64,000 bases of DNA, taken from positions 1 through 64,000 of the forward strand of contig DATCDQ010000031.1 of the NCBI GenBank assembly GCA_036510655.1, read 5' to 3'. This document shows positions 33,147-42,142 of the stretch, piece after piece; positions within the stretch are counted from its first letter, which is position 1; each line of letters opens with the position of its first letter. This stretch comes from Rathayibacter_A sp036510655 (lineage in GTDB: Bacteria; Actinomycetota; Actinomycetes; Actinomycetales; Microbacteriaceae). Made by a program: the position numbers and the translations under genes. The notes under the pieces were generated by a model. That model did not search any database. It saw only the letters and a list, made by a program, of their open reading frames with translations, and was not told the DNA's origin.

Positions 33147-34555
33147 GGCGTCACGCTCCCGAGCAGCTGGTTCAGGTGGTCGCCGAGTGCGCCGCCGACC
33201 GGTGGCAGCGTCACGGCCGGTGTCGGCTGCGCTGTCGTGTTGTTCATGACGACGATCACGATGAAGGCGATCACGACGAGCAGCGCGATCACGAGGGCGA
33301 TCCATGGGCCGCGATGCCGTCGACCGCCGTACCGAGGTTCGGATGCGTCGAGGGCTGTGTTCGGGACCCGTTCGCTTGATTCCGGGCTGGTCGATACAGG
33401 AGCGTTCGTTGTCAGAACGTCTGTCAATTCGTCCGCCGTCGGGCGATCGTACGCGGGATAGTCGACCACCCCGAGCACGAGAGTCTCATCGGCGATCCGC
33501 GTCGCATTGTCAGGCCGCAGTTCGAGGGGAGCCGTCAGACGCTTCGTGTCAGACGGGAGCATCAAGTCCGTCTGCGTGGCCGCATCTGCGGTCGCGCCGT
33601 CCACCACATCCGTAGCGGCATCCATGAGAAGGGTCACATCAACCGCAGGCTCGTTGGTCGCAGGCCGACCGAGGGCCACGGCCGCCTCTGCTACAGCCCA
33701 GGCAGACGGCCGCGCATCCGGATCTCGAGCAGTCATTGCCCTCAGAAGCGAAGCGCACTCTGGCGCGAGATCGTCGGGGATGCCGGGGTCCGATGCCAGT
33801 TTCGCCGACACCGACTCGACGATCGATCCGGGAAATGCCTTGATGCCGGTGAAACATTCCAGCAAGACGAGTCCCAGTTGATAGATGTCGGATGCCGGGC
33901 TGGGCGCGTCTCCGCGAGCTTGCTCTGGGCTCAAGTAAGCGGCCGTGCCCAGAACGGTGCCCGGCGTCGTGTGCCGGGTCGAGTCGCCGAGGAACGCGAT
34001 TCCGAAATCGGCGAGCTTCGCCCTGAACTCGCGGTCGGGGGTGGTCGAGTGGGCGAGCAGCACATTGTCCGGCTTGATGTCCCGATGCACGATGCCGGCC
34101 GCGTGTACAACATGCAATGCTTCCGCCAAGTCGGCTGCCATGACAGCCACCTCCTCCGGCGCGATCGGCCCACGCCGGATGCGCTGTCGCAGGGTCGGGC
34201 CATCGACGAGTTCCATGACCAGATAGGCGCGGTCCTTCGCATCCGTCTTCGAGACGTTCGCATCGAACACGGTTACGAGCCCGTGATGGTTGAGTGAGGC
34301 GAGCGTTCGGATTTCGGATGTCTCACGCCTCAGATCGTTCGCGTCGCCACCATCGGACTCGAAGAGCTTGACGGCGACCTGGCGCTTCAGCAGCTCGTCG
34401 TCAGCACGATACACCGACGCCATGCCGCCGCGGCCGAGCAGGCCGCGCACTCGGTACCGATCGCCGAGAACGGCCCCGATCATGGTGTCGACACCCGCAT
34501 CGAGAGTACCCACGCCCGCTTCGAGTGTTTTGGGCTTGCCGTCGCCATCGGCCAT
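33143..34555 (-). CDS. membrane-anchored Ser/Thr protein kinase (PknB-type catalytic domain, no PASTA repeats)
   Basis: 470 residues. Catalytic domain at about 33-300: Gly loop GLLGRGGMASVY, Lys63 in QVAVKLFES, HRDIKPDN (His157-Asp159), LADFGIAF (Asp183), GTAAYLSPEQARGD and DIYQLGLVLLECFTG. A low-complexity linker rich in Thr, Asp and Ala follows, then one membrane span near residue 415-440 (GPWIALVIALLVVIAFIVIVVM) and only about 30 residues outside, with no PASTA domain. The short ectodomain means the signal probably comes through a partner, possibly the lipoprotein that is translated from its stop codon. The Thr-rich linker may be a site of autophosphorylation. Confidence 0.93.
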   Translation of the reverse strand: MADGDGKPKTLEAGVGTLDAGVDTMIGAVLGDRYRVRGLLGRGGMASVYRADDELLKRQVAVKLFESDGGDANDLRRETSEIRTLASLNHHGLVTVFDANVSKTDAKDRAYLVMELVDGPTLRQRIRRGPIAPEEVAVMAADLAEALHVVHAAGIVHRDIKPDNVLLAHSTTPDREFRAKLADFGIAFLGDSTRHTTPGTVLGTAAYLSPEQARGDAPSPASDIYQLGLVLLECFTGIKAFPGSIVESVSAKLASDPGIPDDLAPECASLLRAMTARDPDARPSAWAVAEAAVALGRPATNEPAVDVTLLMDAATDVVDGATADAATQTDLMLPSDTKRLTAPLELRPDNATRIADETLVLGVVDYPAYDRPTADELTDVLTTNAPVSTSPESSERVPNTALDASEPRYGGRRHRGPWIALVIALLVVIAFIVIVVMNNTTAQPTPAVTLPPVGGALGDHLNQLLGSVTP

Positions 34556-34670
34556 TGTTCAATCGTACCGTTCCGCGCCGAAAGCACTATCCGCTTGACA
34601 TTACCTCGGATTTTCGCGGGCCGCGCGGCCCGGGTGTCACCAGAACAGGACCGATGCCGCAAAGCCCTTC

Positions 34671-34945
34671 CATCCGTCCTTTTATCGGCATCCGGGTCCA
34701 CGTCGTCCGCCTGTTGGAATTGTTCCTCGGACCGCGCACGAATCTCGTCGGCATCCGCCTGCCGGTGCGCAGCCTCCCGTTGGAGTCGCTCTGATTCAAC
34801 CTGTGCCTGTTGGGCATCAGCCTGCGCGCGCGCCGCCTTGGCCTCGCGTTCCCGCGACGCCAGATCGCCCTCCTGCGCTTGCGAGCGCAGTTGCCCGGCA
34901 TGCTCCCGATCAGCCTCTACTTTCGCCGCGCGACGCCCACGCGAG
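34671..34945 (-). pseudogene. beheaded copy of the membrane/coiled-coil gene at 41176-41580
   Basis: The minus strand encodes the charged coiled-coil part (EADREHAGQLRSQAQEGDL and EREAKAARAQADAQQAQVES) almost identical to residues 31 to about 120 of the 41176-41580 protein. The two DNAs differ at only about a dozen positions over some 235 bases. Similarity stops exactly where the N-terminal membrane segment should be, and the frame runs on into unrelated sequence on both sides. It is most likely a recent partial duplication that is no longer a working gene. From here to the Ku start at 35242 I see no other feature. Confidence 0.75.
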
Positions 34946-35241
34946 CAGCTCAGGCGCACCCGAATCGGTGAAGACAACCGTTTCTTGACGGCGGCAACAA
35001 TCAAGCAGAGTCTGTGCGACCGTAGGGCAGCGATCGAACAGCAACGGTGGGCGCAAGATTTGGGCAAGGGTGACCAACTTGCTGAGATGGTCACGGCTTC
35101 ATGCTGTTGTCCGTCGCCATGACCGCCTCAACTCACCGGGTCGAGCTCCCCGCGCGACACGCGCATCGTTCTGCGCTCCTCTTGATGCGGATACCACGCA
35201 ATTGGTTGGCAGCTGGGAGCAGGTCAGCGTCTAATGGAAGC

Positions 35242-36081
35242 ATGAGAGCAATCTGGAAGGGCGCCGTCGCGTTCGGTCTCGTCAATGTTCCCGTGAAGGT
35301 GTACGCGGCGACGGAGGACCATGACATCGCGCTGCACCAGGTGCATGACAAAGACGGTGGCCGCATCCGCTACCAAAGGCGGTGCGAGATTTGCGGACGT
35401 GTTGTCGCGTGGGAGCACACTGACAAGGCATACGAGGCCGGTGACAAGACGGTTGTGCTGACCGACGACGATCTGACCTCCCTTCCCGAAGAGCGCAGCC
35501 GGGAGATCACCGTGGTCGAGTTCGTCCCCAGCGATCAGATCGATCCGATCATGTTCGACCGGAGCTACTTTCTTGAACCCGATTCGAAATCGATCAAGGC
35601 GTATACGTTGCTGCGGAGAACGCTCGAAGACACGGAACGCACGGCGATCGTTCATTTCGCGCTCCGTCAGAAGACCCGACTTGGTGCGCTCCGAGCGCGT
35701 GGCGACGTGCTCATGCTGCAGTCGCTCCTCTGGGACGACGAGGTGCGGGAGGCGGAGTTCCCTGCACTCGCGGAGAACGTGCGGATCAGCGCGAAGGAGC
35801 GGGAAATGTCGACAGCACTGGTCGATTCGTTCGCGGACGACTTCACGCCGCAGAAGTTCAGCGACGAGTATCAGGAACAACTGAGAATACTCATCGAAGC
35901 GAAGCTCAAACACGGCGATTCTCTGGATACAGAGGCGACCTTCGGCGAGACGTCCGAAGAAGGCAGCGGTGAGGTCATCGACTTGATGGAGGCGTTGCGG
36001 CGAAGTGTCGACAAGAACCGCGCCTCGAAGGCAGACTCAAGCCGCTCCCCGAAGAAGGCCAAGCCGAAGAAGGCGGGCTAG
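35242..36081 (+). CDS. ku: non-homologous end-joining protein Ku
   Basis: 279 residues from ATG 35242 (AATGGAAG upstream). It forms the homodimeric ring that binds DNA ends and recruits LigD. Family signs: MRAIWKGAVAFGLVNVPVKVY, LHQVHDKDGGRIRYQRRCEICG, FVPSDQIDPIMFDRSYFLEPD, FALRQKTRLGALRARGDVLML and VDSFADDFTPQKFSDEYQEQL. The C-terminal tail is Lys/Ser-rich (SPKKAKPKKAG), as in other actinobacterial Ku proteins, where it aids DNA binding and ligase stimulation. The ligD gene follows after 85 bp on the same strand, but ligD carries a frameshift. Confidence 0.95.
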   Translation: MRAIWKGAVAFGLVNVPVKVYAATEDHDIALHQVHDKDGGRIRYQRRCEICGRVVAWEHTDKAYEAGDKTVVLTDDDLTSLPEERSREITVVEFVPSDQIDPIMFDRSYFLEPDSKSIKAYTLLRRTLEDTERTAIVHFALRQKTRLGALRARGDVLMLQSLLWDDEVREAEFPALAENVRISAKEREMSTALVDSFADDFTPQKFSDEYQEQLRILIEAKLKHGDSLDTEATFGETSEEGSGEVIDLMEALRRSVDKNRASKADSSRSPKKAKPKKAG

Positions 36082-36166
36082 CTGCGCGACCTAGCACGAC
36101 ATGCCGGAGGACATCGACCCACGGGATGATCTGTTCGAATGACTTCTTGGCACTGAGGAGGAGAAC

Positions 36167-38565
36167 GTGGCAACATCGCAGACAGCCCACGAGATGGTGA
36201 GCGTTGCCGGTCGACGGGTGCGGCTCACCAATCTCGGCAAGGTGTTCTATCCCGAGACGGGAACAACCAAGCGCGACGTTCTCGAGTACTACGCGAACAT
36301 TGCGGATGCGCTGCTTCGCTACACCGCCGATCGGCCGGCGACCCGCAAACGCTGGGTGAACGGGGTGGGCACCCCTGACGATCCTGGAGAGATGTTCTTT
36401 CAAAAGAATCTGGATGACTCCACCCCGGAATGGGTTACGCGTGCGTCGATCACACACAAGGAGCGAACGAACGAGTATCCCCTGGTGAACGACCTGGCGA
36501 CGCTGACCTGGCTCGGCCAGATCGGCACGCTCGAAATCCATGTGCCGCAGTGGCAGTTCGGCCGCAATGGTCAGCCGAAGAATCCTGATCGGCTCGTGCT
36601 CGACCTGGATCCGGGAGAAGGTGCCGGGCTCGCGGAGTGTGCGGAGGTCGCTCGCTACGCCAAGGCCATTCTCGACGGCATGGGGCTCGACCTGATACCA
36701 GTGACGAGCGGGAGCAAGGGAATCCACCTCTATGCGGCGTTGGACGGAACGCAGAATTCGAACACTGTGGCCTCTGTCGCGCACGAGCTCGCGCGCGCCT
36801 TGGAGGCCGATCACGCCGACTTGGTGGTCAGTGAGATGAAGAAGTCACTGCGGCGCGGCAAGGTCTTCGTCGACTGGAGCCAGAACAACGCCTCGAAGAC
36901 CACTGTCGCGCCGTATTCGCTGCGTGGAGAATTCCGGCCCACGGTCGCGGCGCCCCGCACGTGGCGTGAACTCTCCTCGAAGAACCTGCGCCAACTCGAG
37001 TACCCAGAGGTGTTGCGGCGGGTCGCGCGACGTGGGGACCCGATGGAGTTGCTCGCGGCAGGACGCATCCAAGATCGTGGCGCATCGAGCGCTGCTGGTG
37101 ACCGCCTTGCCTCCTACCGCAGTAAGCGCACGACTGGCAAGACACCCGAGCCGATTCCCGACCGCCACGGCACCGGATCTGATAGCCATTCGTTTGTGAT
37201 CCAGGAGCACCACGCCAGGGCGCTGCACTACGACTTCCGGCTCGAGCACGACGGGGTACTGGTGAGTTGGGCGCTGCCGAAGGGGCCACCCGTCGATCCC
37301 GGTCGCAACCACCTCGCCGTGCAGACGGAGGACCACCCGTTGGAGTACGGCAGTTTCGAAGGCACCATCCCGAAGGGTGAATACGGCGCGGGGCAGGTGA
37401 CAATCTGGGATGCGGGCACGTATGAGCTTCAGAAGTGGCGCGACGGCGAAGAGGTGATCGCCACGCTGCACGGCAGGCCGGGCGGCGGCCTCGGCGGGCC
37501 ACGCAAGTACGCGCTCATCCATACCGGCGGTGAGGGCAAAGGCGCCAAGAATTGGCTGATCCATTTGATGAAAGACAACCCGAAGACGCCCTCGCCCCGA
37601 TCACGTGGCGCACTCGCACCGATGCTGGCCTCGCTCGGCAATGCACACGATATCGACGACGAAGCCGAGTGGGCGTTCGAGATGAAATGGGACGGCATCC
37701 GGGCGCTCGCGTTCGTGTCCGACGGATCGCTGCGTTTGATGAGCCGCAACGATAACGACGTGACCGCGAGCTACCCGGAACTGGGCGAGCTCGTCGGGCT
37801 GGTCGGCGACAACGACGCGGTGCTCGACGGCGAAATCATTGCGCTCAACAAGGCCGGTCGGCCGGACTTCGGCGTGTTGCAGACGCGCATGAAGTTGACG
37901 AAGCCGACGGATGTCCGGCGCGCCCTCGAGCGCACGCCCGTGCATTACATGCTGTTCGATCTGCTCGAACTGAACGGAACCGATCTCGCGTCGCACGGTT
38001 ATGATTCTCGTCGCCATGAATTGGAGACTTTGATCGCGCCAGCCACAACGAGTGCCATACAGGTGCCTCCCTCCTTCACGGGAAGCTTGTCAGAGGCGTA
38101 CGAGGCCAGCCACGAACTCGGCCTCGAAGGGGTGATGGCGAGCGAGAGGGACGCTACTCGATCGGAAGACGCTCACGCAGCTGGATCAAGATCAAGCATC
38201 ACCGCACCCAAGAGGTCGTTGTCGGTGGGTGGCGTCCAGGAAAGGGCCGACGTGCCAATCGCGTCGGATCATTGCTTCTCGGGCTGCCCGATGGCAAGGG
38301 ATTCCGCTACATCGGCAGGGTCGGTACGGGGTTCAGCGATCACGATCTGGAAGATCTGCGTGAGACGCTGGGAAAGCGCACGCGCAAGACAGCGTCGCTG
38401 TCTGGCGTGCCGGCATCCGACGCTCGCGACGCGCAGTGGGTTCGACCGGACCTGGTCGGCGAAGTCGAGTTCAGGGAATGGACGTCGACAGGCCGACTCC
38501 GACAACCCTCGTGGCGGGGCTGGCGGCCGGACAAAGCACCCTCAGGCGTGCAGCGTGAAACATGA
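36167..38565 (+). pseudogene. ligD: multidomain DNA ligase D (POL-PE-LIG) with a frameshift in the ligase domain
   Basis: GTG 36167 has GAGGAGGA upstream. Domains in order: primase-polymerase (about 1-300, with LVLDLDPGEG and VTSGSKGIHLY), 3'-phosphoesterase (about 335-450, with HHARALHYDFRLEHDG and GTIPKGEYGAG), then the adenylating ligase (from about 480), with nucleophile Lys507 in EMKWDGIRAL and VLDGEIIAL. At 38150-38155 the frame breaks. The original frame continues as nonsense to 38638, while ligase motif V (SWIKIKHHR) and the whole OB-fold are in the next frame from 38155 to the TGA at 38565. In addition, motif IV reads EGVMASER where EGVxAKR is expected. The POL and PE parts stay intact, so end processing may survive without ligation. 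Confidence 0.9.
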
Positions 38566-38634
38566 CAGGGAGCCAATCGGCCAAACTTCCCCGGGCGAGT
38601 TGCCCGTGAGAGAGAAATTCTTTTCTCGACGCGC

Positions 38635-38964
38635 CTAATGATCGCGGCGATATGTTTCGGAGAGCACCCCCGCGATAAATCCGACGACAGCCGCAACGGC
38701 CATCGCAAGCACCACCTTGCGAGTTCGGTGGTCATTGACCGCATGGGTCAGGCTCGCCGCTCCTGCAACAGCCTTCTCGCTACCCCGTTCAATCAGGTTG
38801 TCCGCCTGCGTCTTCGCAACGCCGATCGCCTCTGACGAGCGATCCGCAACATTGCGCACCGCATGTGAGACCGCGTTCGCCGCCTGCTCGGTCGTGTCAT
38901 GCGCGGCATCGGCCGCCGACGTGATGAGATCGCGTGCGCGATCGTTGCGCGGTGTGCCAGCCAT
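38635..38964 (-). CDS. small helical protein with C-terminal membrane segment (stress-type)
   Basis: 109 residues from ATG 38964. An amphipathic, Ala-rich helical region (ITSAADAAHDTTEQAANAV and RNVADRSSEAIGVAKTQADN) recalls LEA-like or ElaB/YtxH-type stress proteins. One membrane segment lies near the end (VVLAMAVAAVVGFIAGVLSETY), as in ElaB-like ribosome/membrane-tethered proteins. It starts 1 bp after the stop of the YtxH-like gene, so both are cotranscribed. The family is not firmly recognised. Confidence 0.75.
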   Translation of the reverse strand: MAGTPRNDRARDLITSAADAAHDTTEQAANAVSHAVRNVADRSSEAIGVAKTQADNLIERGSEKAVAGAASLTHAVNDHRTRKVVLAMAVAAVVGFIAGVLSETYRRDH

Positions 38965-38965
38965 G

Positions 38966-39184
38966 TTAATTCCCCAACTTTCTGGTCTTCTTCGCGACAA
39001 ACTTCGCCGCCTTCTCGGCTTCTTTCGTGGCGCGCTTGCGGGCCTTCTTGACTTTCGGGTCATTCCAGAGTGCACTGGCGGCGGCCACGATCTCCTGATA
39101 ACGGCCGCGACCTGTCTTCGCGCCGAGTACAAATGCGACGCACGCGACCGATCCGACTCCCAATGCAATCAACAATTTACGCAT
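38966..39184 (-). CDS. YtxH-like small membrane protein
   Basis: 72 residues; the ATG follows AAGGAAGGAAGG. It has an N-terminal membrane segment (LLIALGVGSVACVAFVLGAKTG) and then a Lys/Arg/Ala-rich cytoplasmic helix (KVKKARKRATKEAEKAAKFVAKKTRK). The GAKTGRGRYQEI turn after the span is the usual YtxH-type layout (membrane anchor, G.K.G motif, charged helix). Members are general-stress proteins in Bacillus. It is the first gene of a two-gene unit with the helical protein downstream. Confidence 0.8.
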   Translation of the reverse strand: MRKLLIALGVGSVACVAFVLGAKTGRGRYQEIVAAASALWNDPKVKKARKRATKEAEKAAKFVAKKTRKLGN

Positions 39185-39234
39185 TGCGCCTTCCTTCCTT
39201 GTCGACGGAGCCGTTCGAGGGTACTGAGTGCCTG

Positions 39235-39501
39235 CTAGTGGTTCCGGATGTTGTCGATCAGATCCGCTTTCTTCTGCTGCGAGTACCCGGAAAGTCCAAG
39301 CCCCTTCGCCTTTGTGCGTAACTCGGAGACTGTCCAGTCATCGTAGGAACCAGATTCTCCTCCCTTGCGGCCGATCGCGGAGCGCCCCTCTTTTGCGGCC
39401 GCATTGGATATGCGCGCCGCCTTCTCCTGGGAAGCTCCGTCGTCTCGGAGTTTCTCGTAAAGCTCTGGATCTTTGAGATGGGAGTCTTTTGCGCCTGGCA
39501 T
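39235..39501 (-). CDS. small Rho-N/SAP-like domain protein (DUF7218-type)
   Basis: 88 residues, with AGAAAGGACC upstream. The N-terminal half (KDSHLKDPELYEKLRDDGASQEKAARISNAAA) is charged and helical; the middle GRKGGESGSYDDWT is Gly-rich. The C-terminus WTVSELRTKAKGLGLSGYSQQKKADLIDNIRNH is a clear Rho-termination-factor N-domain / SAP-like helical motif, which suggests nucleic-acid binding. It resembles small plasmid-stabilisation or stress-annotated actinobacterial proteins. The actual target is unknown. Confidence 0.8.
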   Translation of the reverse strand: MPGAKDSHLKDPELYEKLRDDGASQEKAARISNAAAKEGRSAIGRKGGESGSYDDWTVSELRTKAKGLGLSGYSQQKKADLIDNIRNH

Positions 39502-39658
39502 TTGGTCCTTTCTTCCTCTACGCTACGCCGGTGCAATTGGGTGTTCAAGGGGATCGCAGCTGACGGTGTCGACGACAGGGGAAACGGTGAAGCGGCAAGG
39601 CCTAGCGACCGCCCGCAGCCCTCGGTAGGCTCGAATGCACGACCACTAGGGAGACCGC

Positions 39659-40531
39659 ATGAAGCGAATATCGCTACTGAAAGTGGTTGACCGTCTCGAG
39701 AACGCCTCAACCCTTGACCCGCTGGTGAACGGACTGCGAAGCGCCGTCAACGCAATTGTTCGGCCACGGTGGCTTCGCGATGTATTGCACGGGGTGCCAA
39801 TCGGTCACCCGCTGCACCCGCTCGCCGTCCAGATCCCGCTGGGAGCGTGGATGTCCGCCGCCCTACTCGACCTCATCCCCGGAAACGGGCGTGCGGCTCG
39901 CCTGCTTGTGGTCACCGGGGTCGTGAGCGCGTTGCCCGCCGCGGCCGCTGGTTACACCGATTGGTCGAAGCTGCACGAACAGCAATTACGAGTCGGCGTG
40001 ATCCATTCGACTGCAAACCTTCTGGCAACCGGGCTGTACACCGCTTCATTCGTCCAACGATGCCGAGGCAAGAACACCAGCGGTAAGGCACTGGGGTACA
40101 CGGCATTCGCACTCCTTGCAGGTGGTGGCTTCCTGGGAGGGCATTTGACCTATCGTCAGGCCTCCGGCGTCAACCACACCGAGGATGTTCCGCACCGGTT
40201 CCCGCAGGGCTGGCACCCGCTCGCACCGCTGGATGAGTTGCCGACCGGCCGACTCGAACACCGCCTGCTGGGAGAGATTCCCCTCCTGGTGTTTCGCCAG
40301 GGAAACGAGATCGACGTTCTATCGGACCTGTGCAGCCACCTTTCCGGCCCACTGCACGAAGGCGACATCATCGCCGATGAAGGCACATGCGTGGTGTGCC
40401 CCTGGCACGAGAGCGTCTTCTCCCTGCGAACGGGCGAGGTGATCCATGGTCCGGCGACATCGGCACAGCCGAAATTGCTCACCAGAGTCTCGGACGGCAT
40501 CGTTGAAGTTTGCCTGCCGGGTGCAAGCTGA
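39659..40531 (+). CDS. DUF2231 membrane domain fused to a Rieske [2Fe-2S] domain
   Basis: 290 residues. The N-terminal half is a DUF2231 membrane domain: HGVPIGHPLHPLAVQIPLGAW, then ARLLVVTGVVSALPAAAAGYTDW, HSTANLLATGLYTASFV and a fourth span with GGHLTYRQASGVNH. The C-terminal about 100 residues are a Rieske domain with both ligand pairs, CSHLSGPL and CVVCPWHESVFSLRTG, so an Fe-S cluster is expected. The His-rich first loop may bind heme or metal. The fusion suggests a small membrane electron-transfer unit, but partners are not visible here. The ATG at 39659 has no strong ribosome binding site. Confidence 0.88.
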   Translation: MKRISLLKVVDRLENASTLDPLVNGLRSAVNAIVRPRWLRDVLHGVPIGHPLHPLAVQIPLGAWMSAALLDLIPGNGRAARLLVVTGVVSALPAAAAGYTDWSKLHEQQLRVGVIHSTANLLATGLYTASFVQRCRGKNTSGKALGYTAFALLAGGGFLGGHLTYRQASGVNHTEDVPHRFPQGWHPLAPLDELPTGRLEHRLLGEIPLLVFRQGNEIDVLSDLCSHLSGPLHEGDIIADEGTCVVCPWHESVFSLRTGEVIHGPATSAQPKLLTRVSDGIVEVCLPGAS

Positions 40532-40632
40532 CAGCGCCATCCACAGCAAGAAGCGAGACGGCCTAGCCTCGGGCAAACGATAGAACTACGCTTGTTGGAT
40601 CAACTGAGATGGCGATACCTCGAGGAGTGGTC

Positions 40633-40806
40633 ATGAGCGGAACAGACAAGATCCACAATGCTGCACAGGATGCCGTCGGCAAAGGCAAAGAGGCCACGGG
40701 CAAGGTCACCGGCAACGAAAGATTGGAAGCAGAAGGCAAGGGCGACCAGGTCGCAGCTGACATCAAGCAGGCCGGCGAAAAAGTCAAAGACGCCTTCAAA
40801 CACTGA
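40633..40806 (+). CDS. CsbD-family stress protein
   Basis: 57 residues from ATG 40633 with GAGGAG upstream. It reads SGTDKIHNAAQDAVGKGKEATGKVTGNERLEAEGKGDQ, the standard CsbD pattern (DKI.....GK.KE..G..TG....E.EGK..Q), then KQAGEKVKDAFKH. CsbD proteins are small, charged, sigma-B- or stress-induced proteins of unknown mechanism. Its placement beside YtxH-, DUF2945- and PPK2-like genes fits a stress-response block. Confidence 0.9.
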   Translation: MSGTDKIHNAAQDAVGKGKEATGKVTGNERLEAEGKGDQVAADIKQAGEKVKDAFKH

Positions 40807-40880
40807 CTCTTGGTTCGCAAGCAAGCAGAGCGCGCAGTTCTGACTCGGCGGACTCGAGTCGGGCAATAGGCCCATCCCTC
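40805..40880 (-). pseudogene. possible relic of the topoisomerase IB C-terminus
   Basis: The minus strand reads LESAESELRALL just before a stop region, close to PESAESELRVLL at the very end of the intact topoisomerase IB gene (49009-49983). Both lie downstream of related membrane/coiled-coil genes on the same strand, so this may be all that is left of a second topoisomerase copy. The match is short. Confidence 0.3.
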
Positions 40881-40964
40881 CTGTGGGGCAATAGGCTCAG
40901 AGGCAGCAGACCTATCGACGCGCACCATGAATATGTGCGTGGATAGCTCGGTTGTGGTGATTCT

Positions 40965-41135
40965 CTACCTTTGCGGCGCTCCGGGGCCGCTGCCGGGCTC
41001 CACGGTCGCGGCTTCCCCTTCTTCGGGGAGGGCGCCTGGCCCTGACCCTGGCTCTGCCTGGATCTCTTCTGTGTCACCGGGCTCCGAAGTCAGGTCCAGG
41101 TCGGAACCTTTCTCCGGGTGATCGGGATTGCTCAT
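40965..41135 (-). CDS. small acidic protein of unknown function
   Basis: 56 residues; ATG 41135 follows GGAGGGACATCGAC. Very acidic and disordered: NPDHPEKGSDLDLTSEPGDT, then EEIQAEPGSGPGALPEEGEA and a second TVEPGSGPGAP, so EPGSGPGA occurs twice as an internal repeat. No known family. It follows the membrane/coiled-coil gene (41176-41580) by 40 bp, and a decayed copy of it lies at 47200-47306. Possibly a partner or regulator of the coiled-coil protein (inference). Confidence 0.65.
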   Translation of the reverse strand: MSNPDHPEKGSDLDLTSEPGDTEEIQAEPGSGPGALPEEGEAATVEPGSGPGAPQR

Positions 41136-41175
41136 GTCGATGTCCCTCCGTTTGGCAACATTGCGTGATCGACGA

Positions 41176-41580
41176 TCACGTACCGTCCGGCCTGTGTGCA
41201 CCACGATCATCACGGACTGGTCCACCGTCCGTATTGGCATCTGGGTCCACGTCGTCCGCCTGTTGGAATTGTTCCTCGGACCGTGCACGGATGTCGTCGG
41301 CATCCGTCTGACGCTGCGCAGCCTCCCGTTGCAGTCGCTCTGATTCAACCTGTGCCTGTTGGGCATCAGCCTGCGCGCGCGCTGCCTTGGCCTCGCGTTC
41401 CCGTGCCGCCAGATCGCCCTCCTGCGCTTCCGAGCGCAGTTGCCCGGCATGCTCCCGATCAGCCTCTATTTTCGCCACGCTGCGCCGACGCGACATGAAG
41501 ACAGCAATCCAAATGATGACGAAGATAATGATCACCACGACTATGCCGACGATGATCCAGATAAGCACGTTCCCTGACAT
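41176..41580 (-). CDS. single-span membrane protein with charged coiled coil (copy 2 of 3)
   Basis: 134 residues with GGCAAGG upstream. An N-terminal span (VLIWIIVGIVVVIIIFVIIWIAVFM) is followed by MSRRRSVAK and a roughly 85-residue highly charged helix with heptad-like A/E/Q/R spacing (EADREHAGQLRSEAQEGDL, AREREAKAARAQADAQQAQV, ERLQREAAQRQTDADDIRAR). A polar acidic tail closes the protein. It is membrane-tethered with a cytoplasmic coiled coil. I do not recognise a named family. It has an intact homologue at 49980-50390 and a beheaded one at 34671-34945, and shares its upstream DNA with the 49980 copy. Confidence 0.8.
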   Translation of the reverse strand: MSGNVLIWIIVGIVVVIIIFVIIWIAVFMSRRRSVAKIEADREHAGQLRSEAQEGDLAAREREAKAARAQADAQQAQVESERLQREAAQRQTDADDIRARSEEQFQQADDVDPDANTDGGPVRDDRGAHRPDGT

Positions 41581-41670
41581 AACCTTGCCGCCTCTCTGCG
41601 GACACAGGATTGTTCCCGACTAGTTCGTAGTTAACTCCTCATCCGATGCAGATTCAATGACTACGGCACC
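41581..41670 (-). promoter_or_regulatory. conserved upstream region of the membrane/coiled-coil gene (twin at 50391-50480)
   Basis: Aligned base for base with 50391-50480, most positions agree, including TTCGTAGTTAACTCCT, ATCCGA and GACTACGGC. Conservation of non-coding DNA at both gene copies suggests a shared promoter or operator. No textbook -35/-10 can be assigned with certainty. Confidence 0.55.
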
Positions 41671-41733
41671 GCTCTCGAGCACAAGATCGGCCTTCTGTCG
41701 CCGAGACCAGTGGCCATAGCACCCGACGGCGGG

Positions 41734-41943
41734 CTAGATTTTGGTCAGCGCGTCGCCCTTATGCATTGCGACGTGATCGGTTGTGTCACTCTTGATCTCG
41801 TACTGCGGCTCGTCGGGACTACAACGGTGCGTGTGGCCTTTGTAATCCACGTCTTTGGTGTGCACCTTCGTGATTTTGCCGTGGACCTGGCCCGCCTCGG
41901 AGTTCCAGTGCACGTGATCTCCGACGGAGAATTTCTTAGCCAT
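41734..41943 (-). CDS. DUF2945 / hypervirulence-associated TUDOR-domain protein
   Basis: 69 residues; the ATG has AAGGAGG upstream. KKFSVGDHVHWNSEAGQVHGKITKVHTKDVDYKGHTHRCSPDEPQYEIKSD is the standard small beta-barrel pattern of this family (F..GD.V.W....G...G.V......D...KG......D.PQY.V.S). The ending TTDHVAMHKGDALTKI matches too. The molecular role is unknown; members often sit with stress genes. It is divergent from the PPK2 gene. A plain 200-bp gap separates it from that start. Confidence 0.88.
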   Translation of the reverse strand: MAKKFSVGDHVHWNSEAGQVHGKITKVHTKDVDYKGHTHRCSPDEPQYEIKSDTTDHVAMHKGDALTKI

Positions 41944-42142
41944 TGGGATGCCTCCTTACGTCAACGGAATCGTTGAGTCACACCAGTTTAACCCGGGGCG
42001 TCATCCGCCGCCTCAACGGAACCTGGACCGCGAATGGGCGCGACAGTCTTTTCATGTCGCCTCCAATCGTGGTAGTGCATCGTGTGGCTCTGGTGCCGAG
42101 GGATGGTGCCGGTGCAGAATGAGGACCAGCGAAAGGTTCAGC

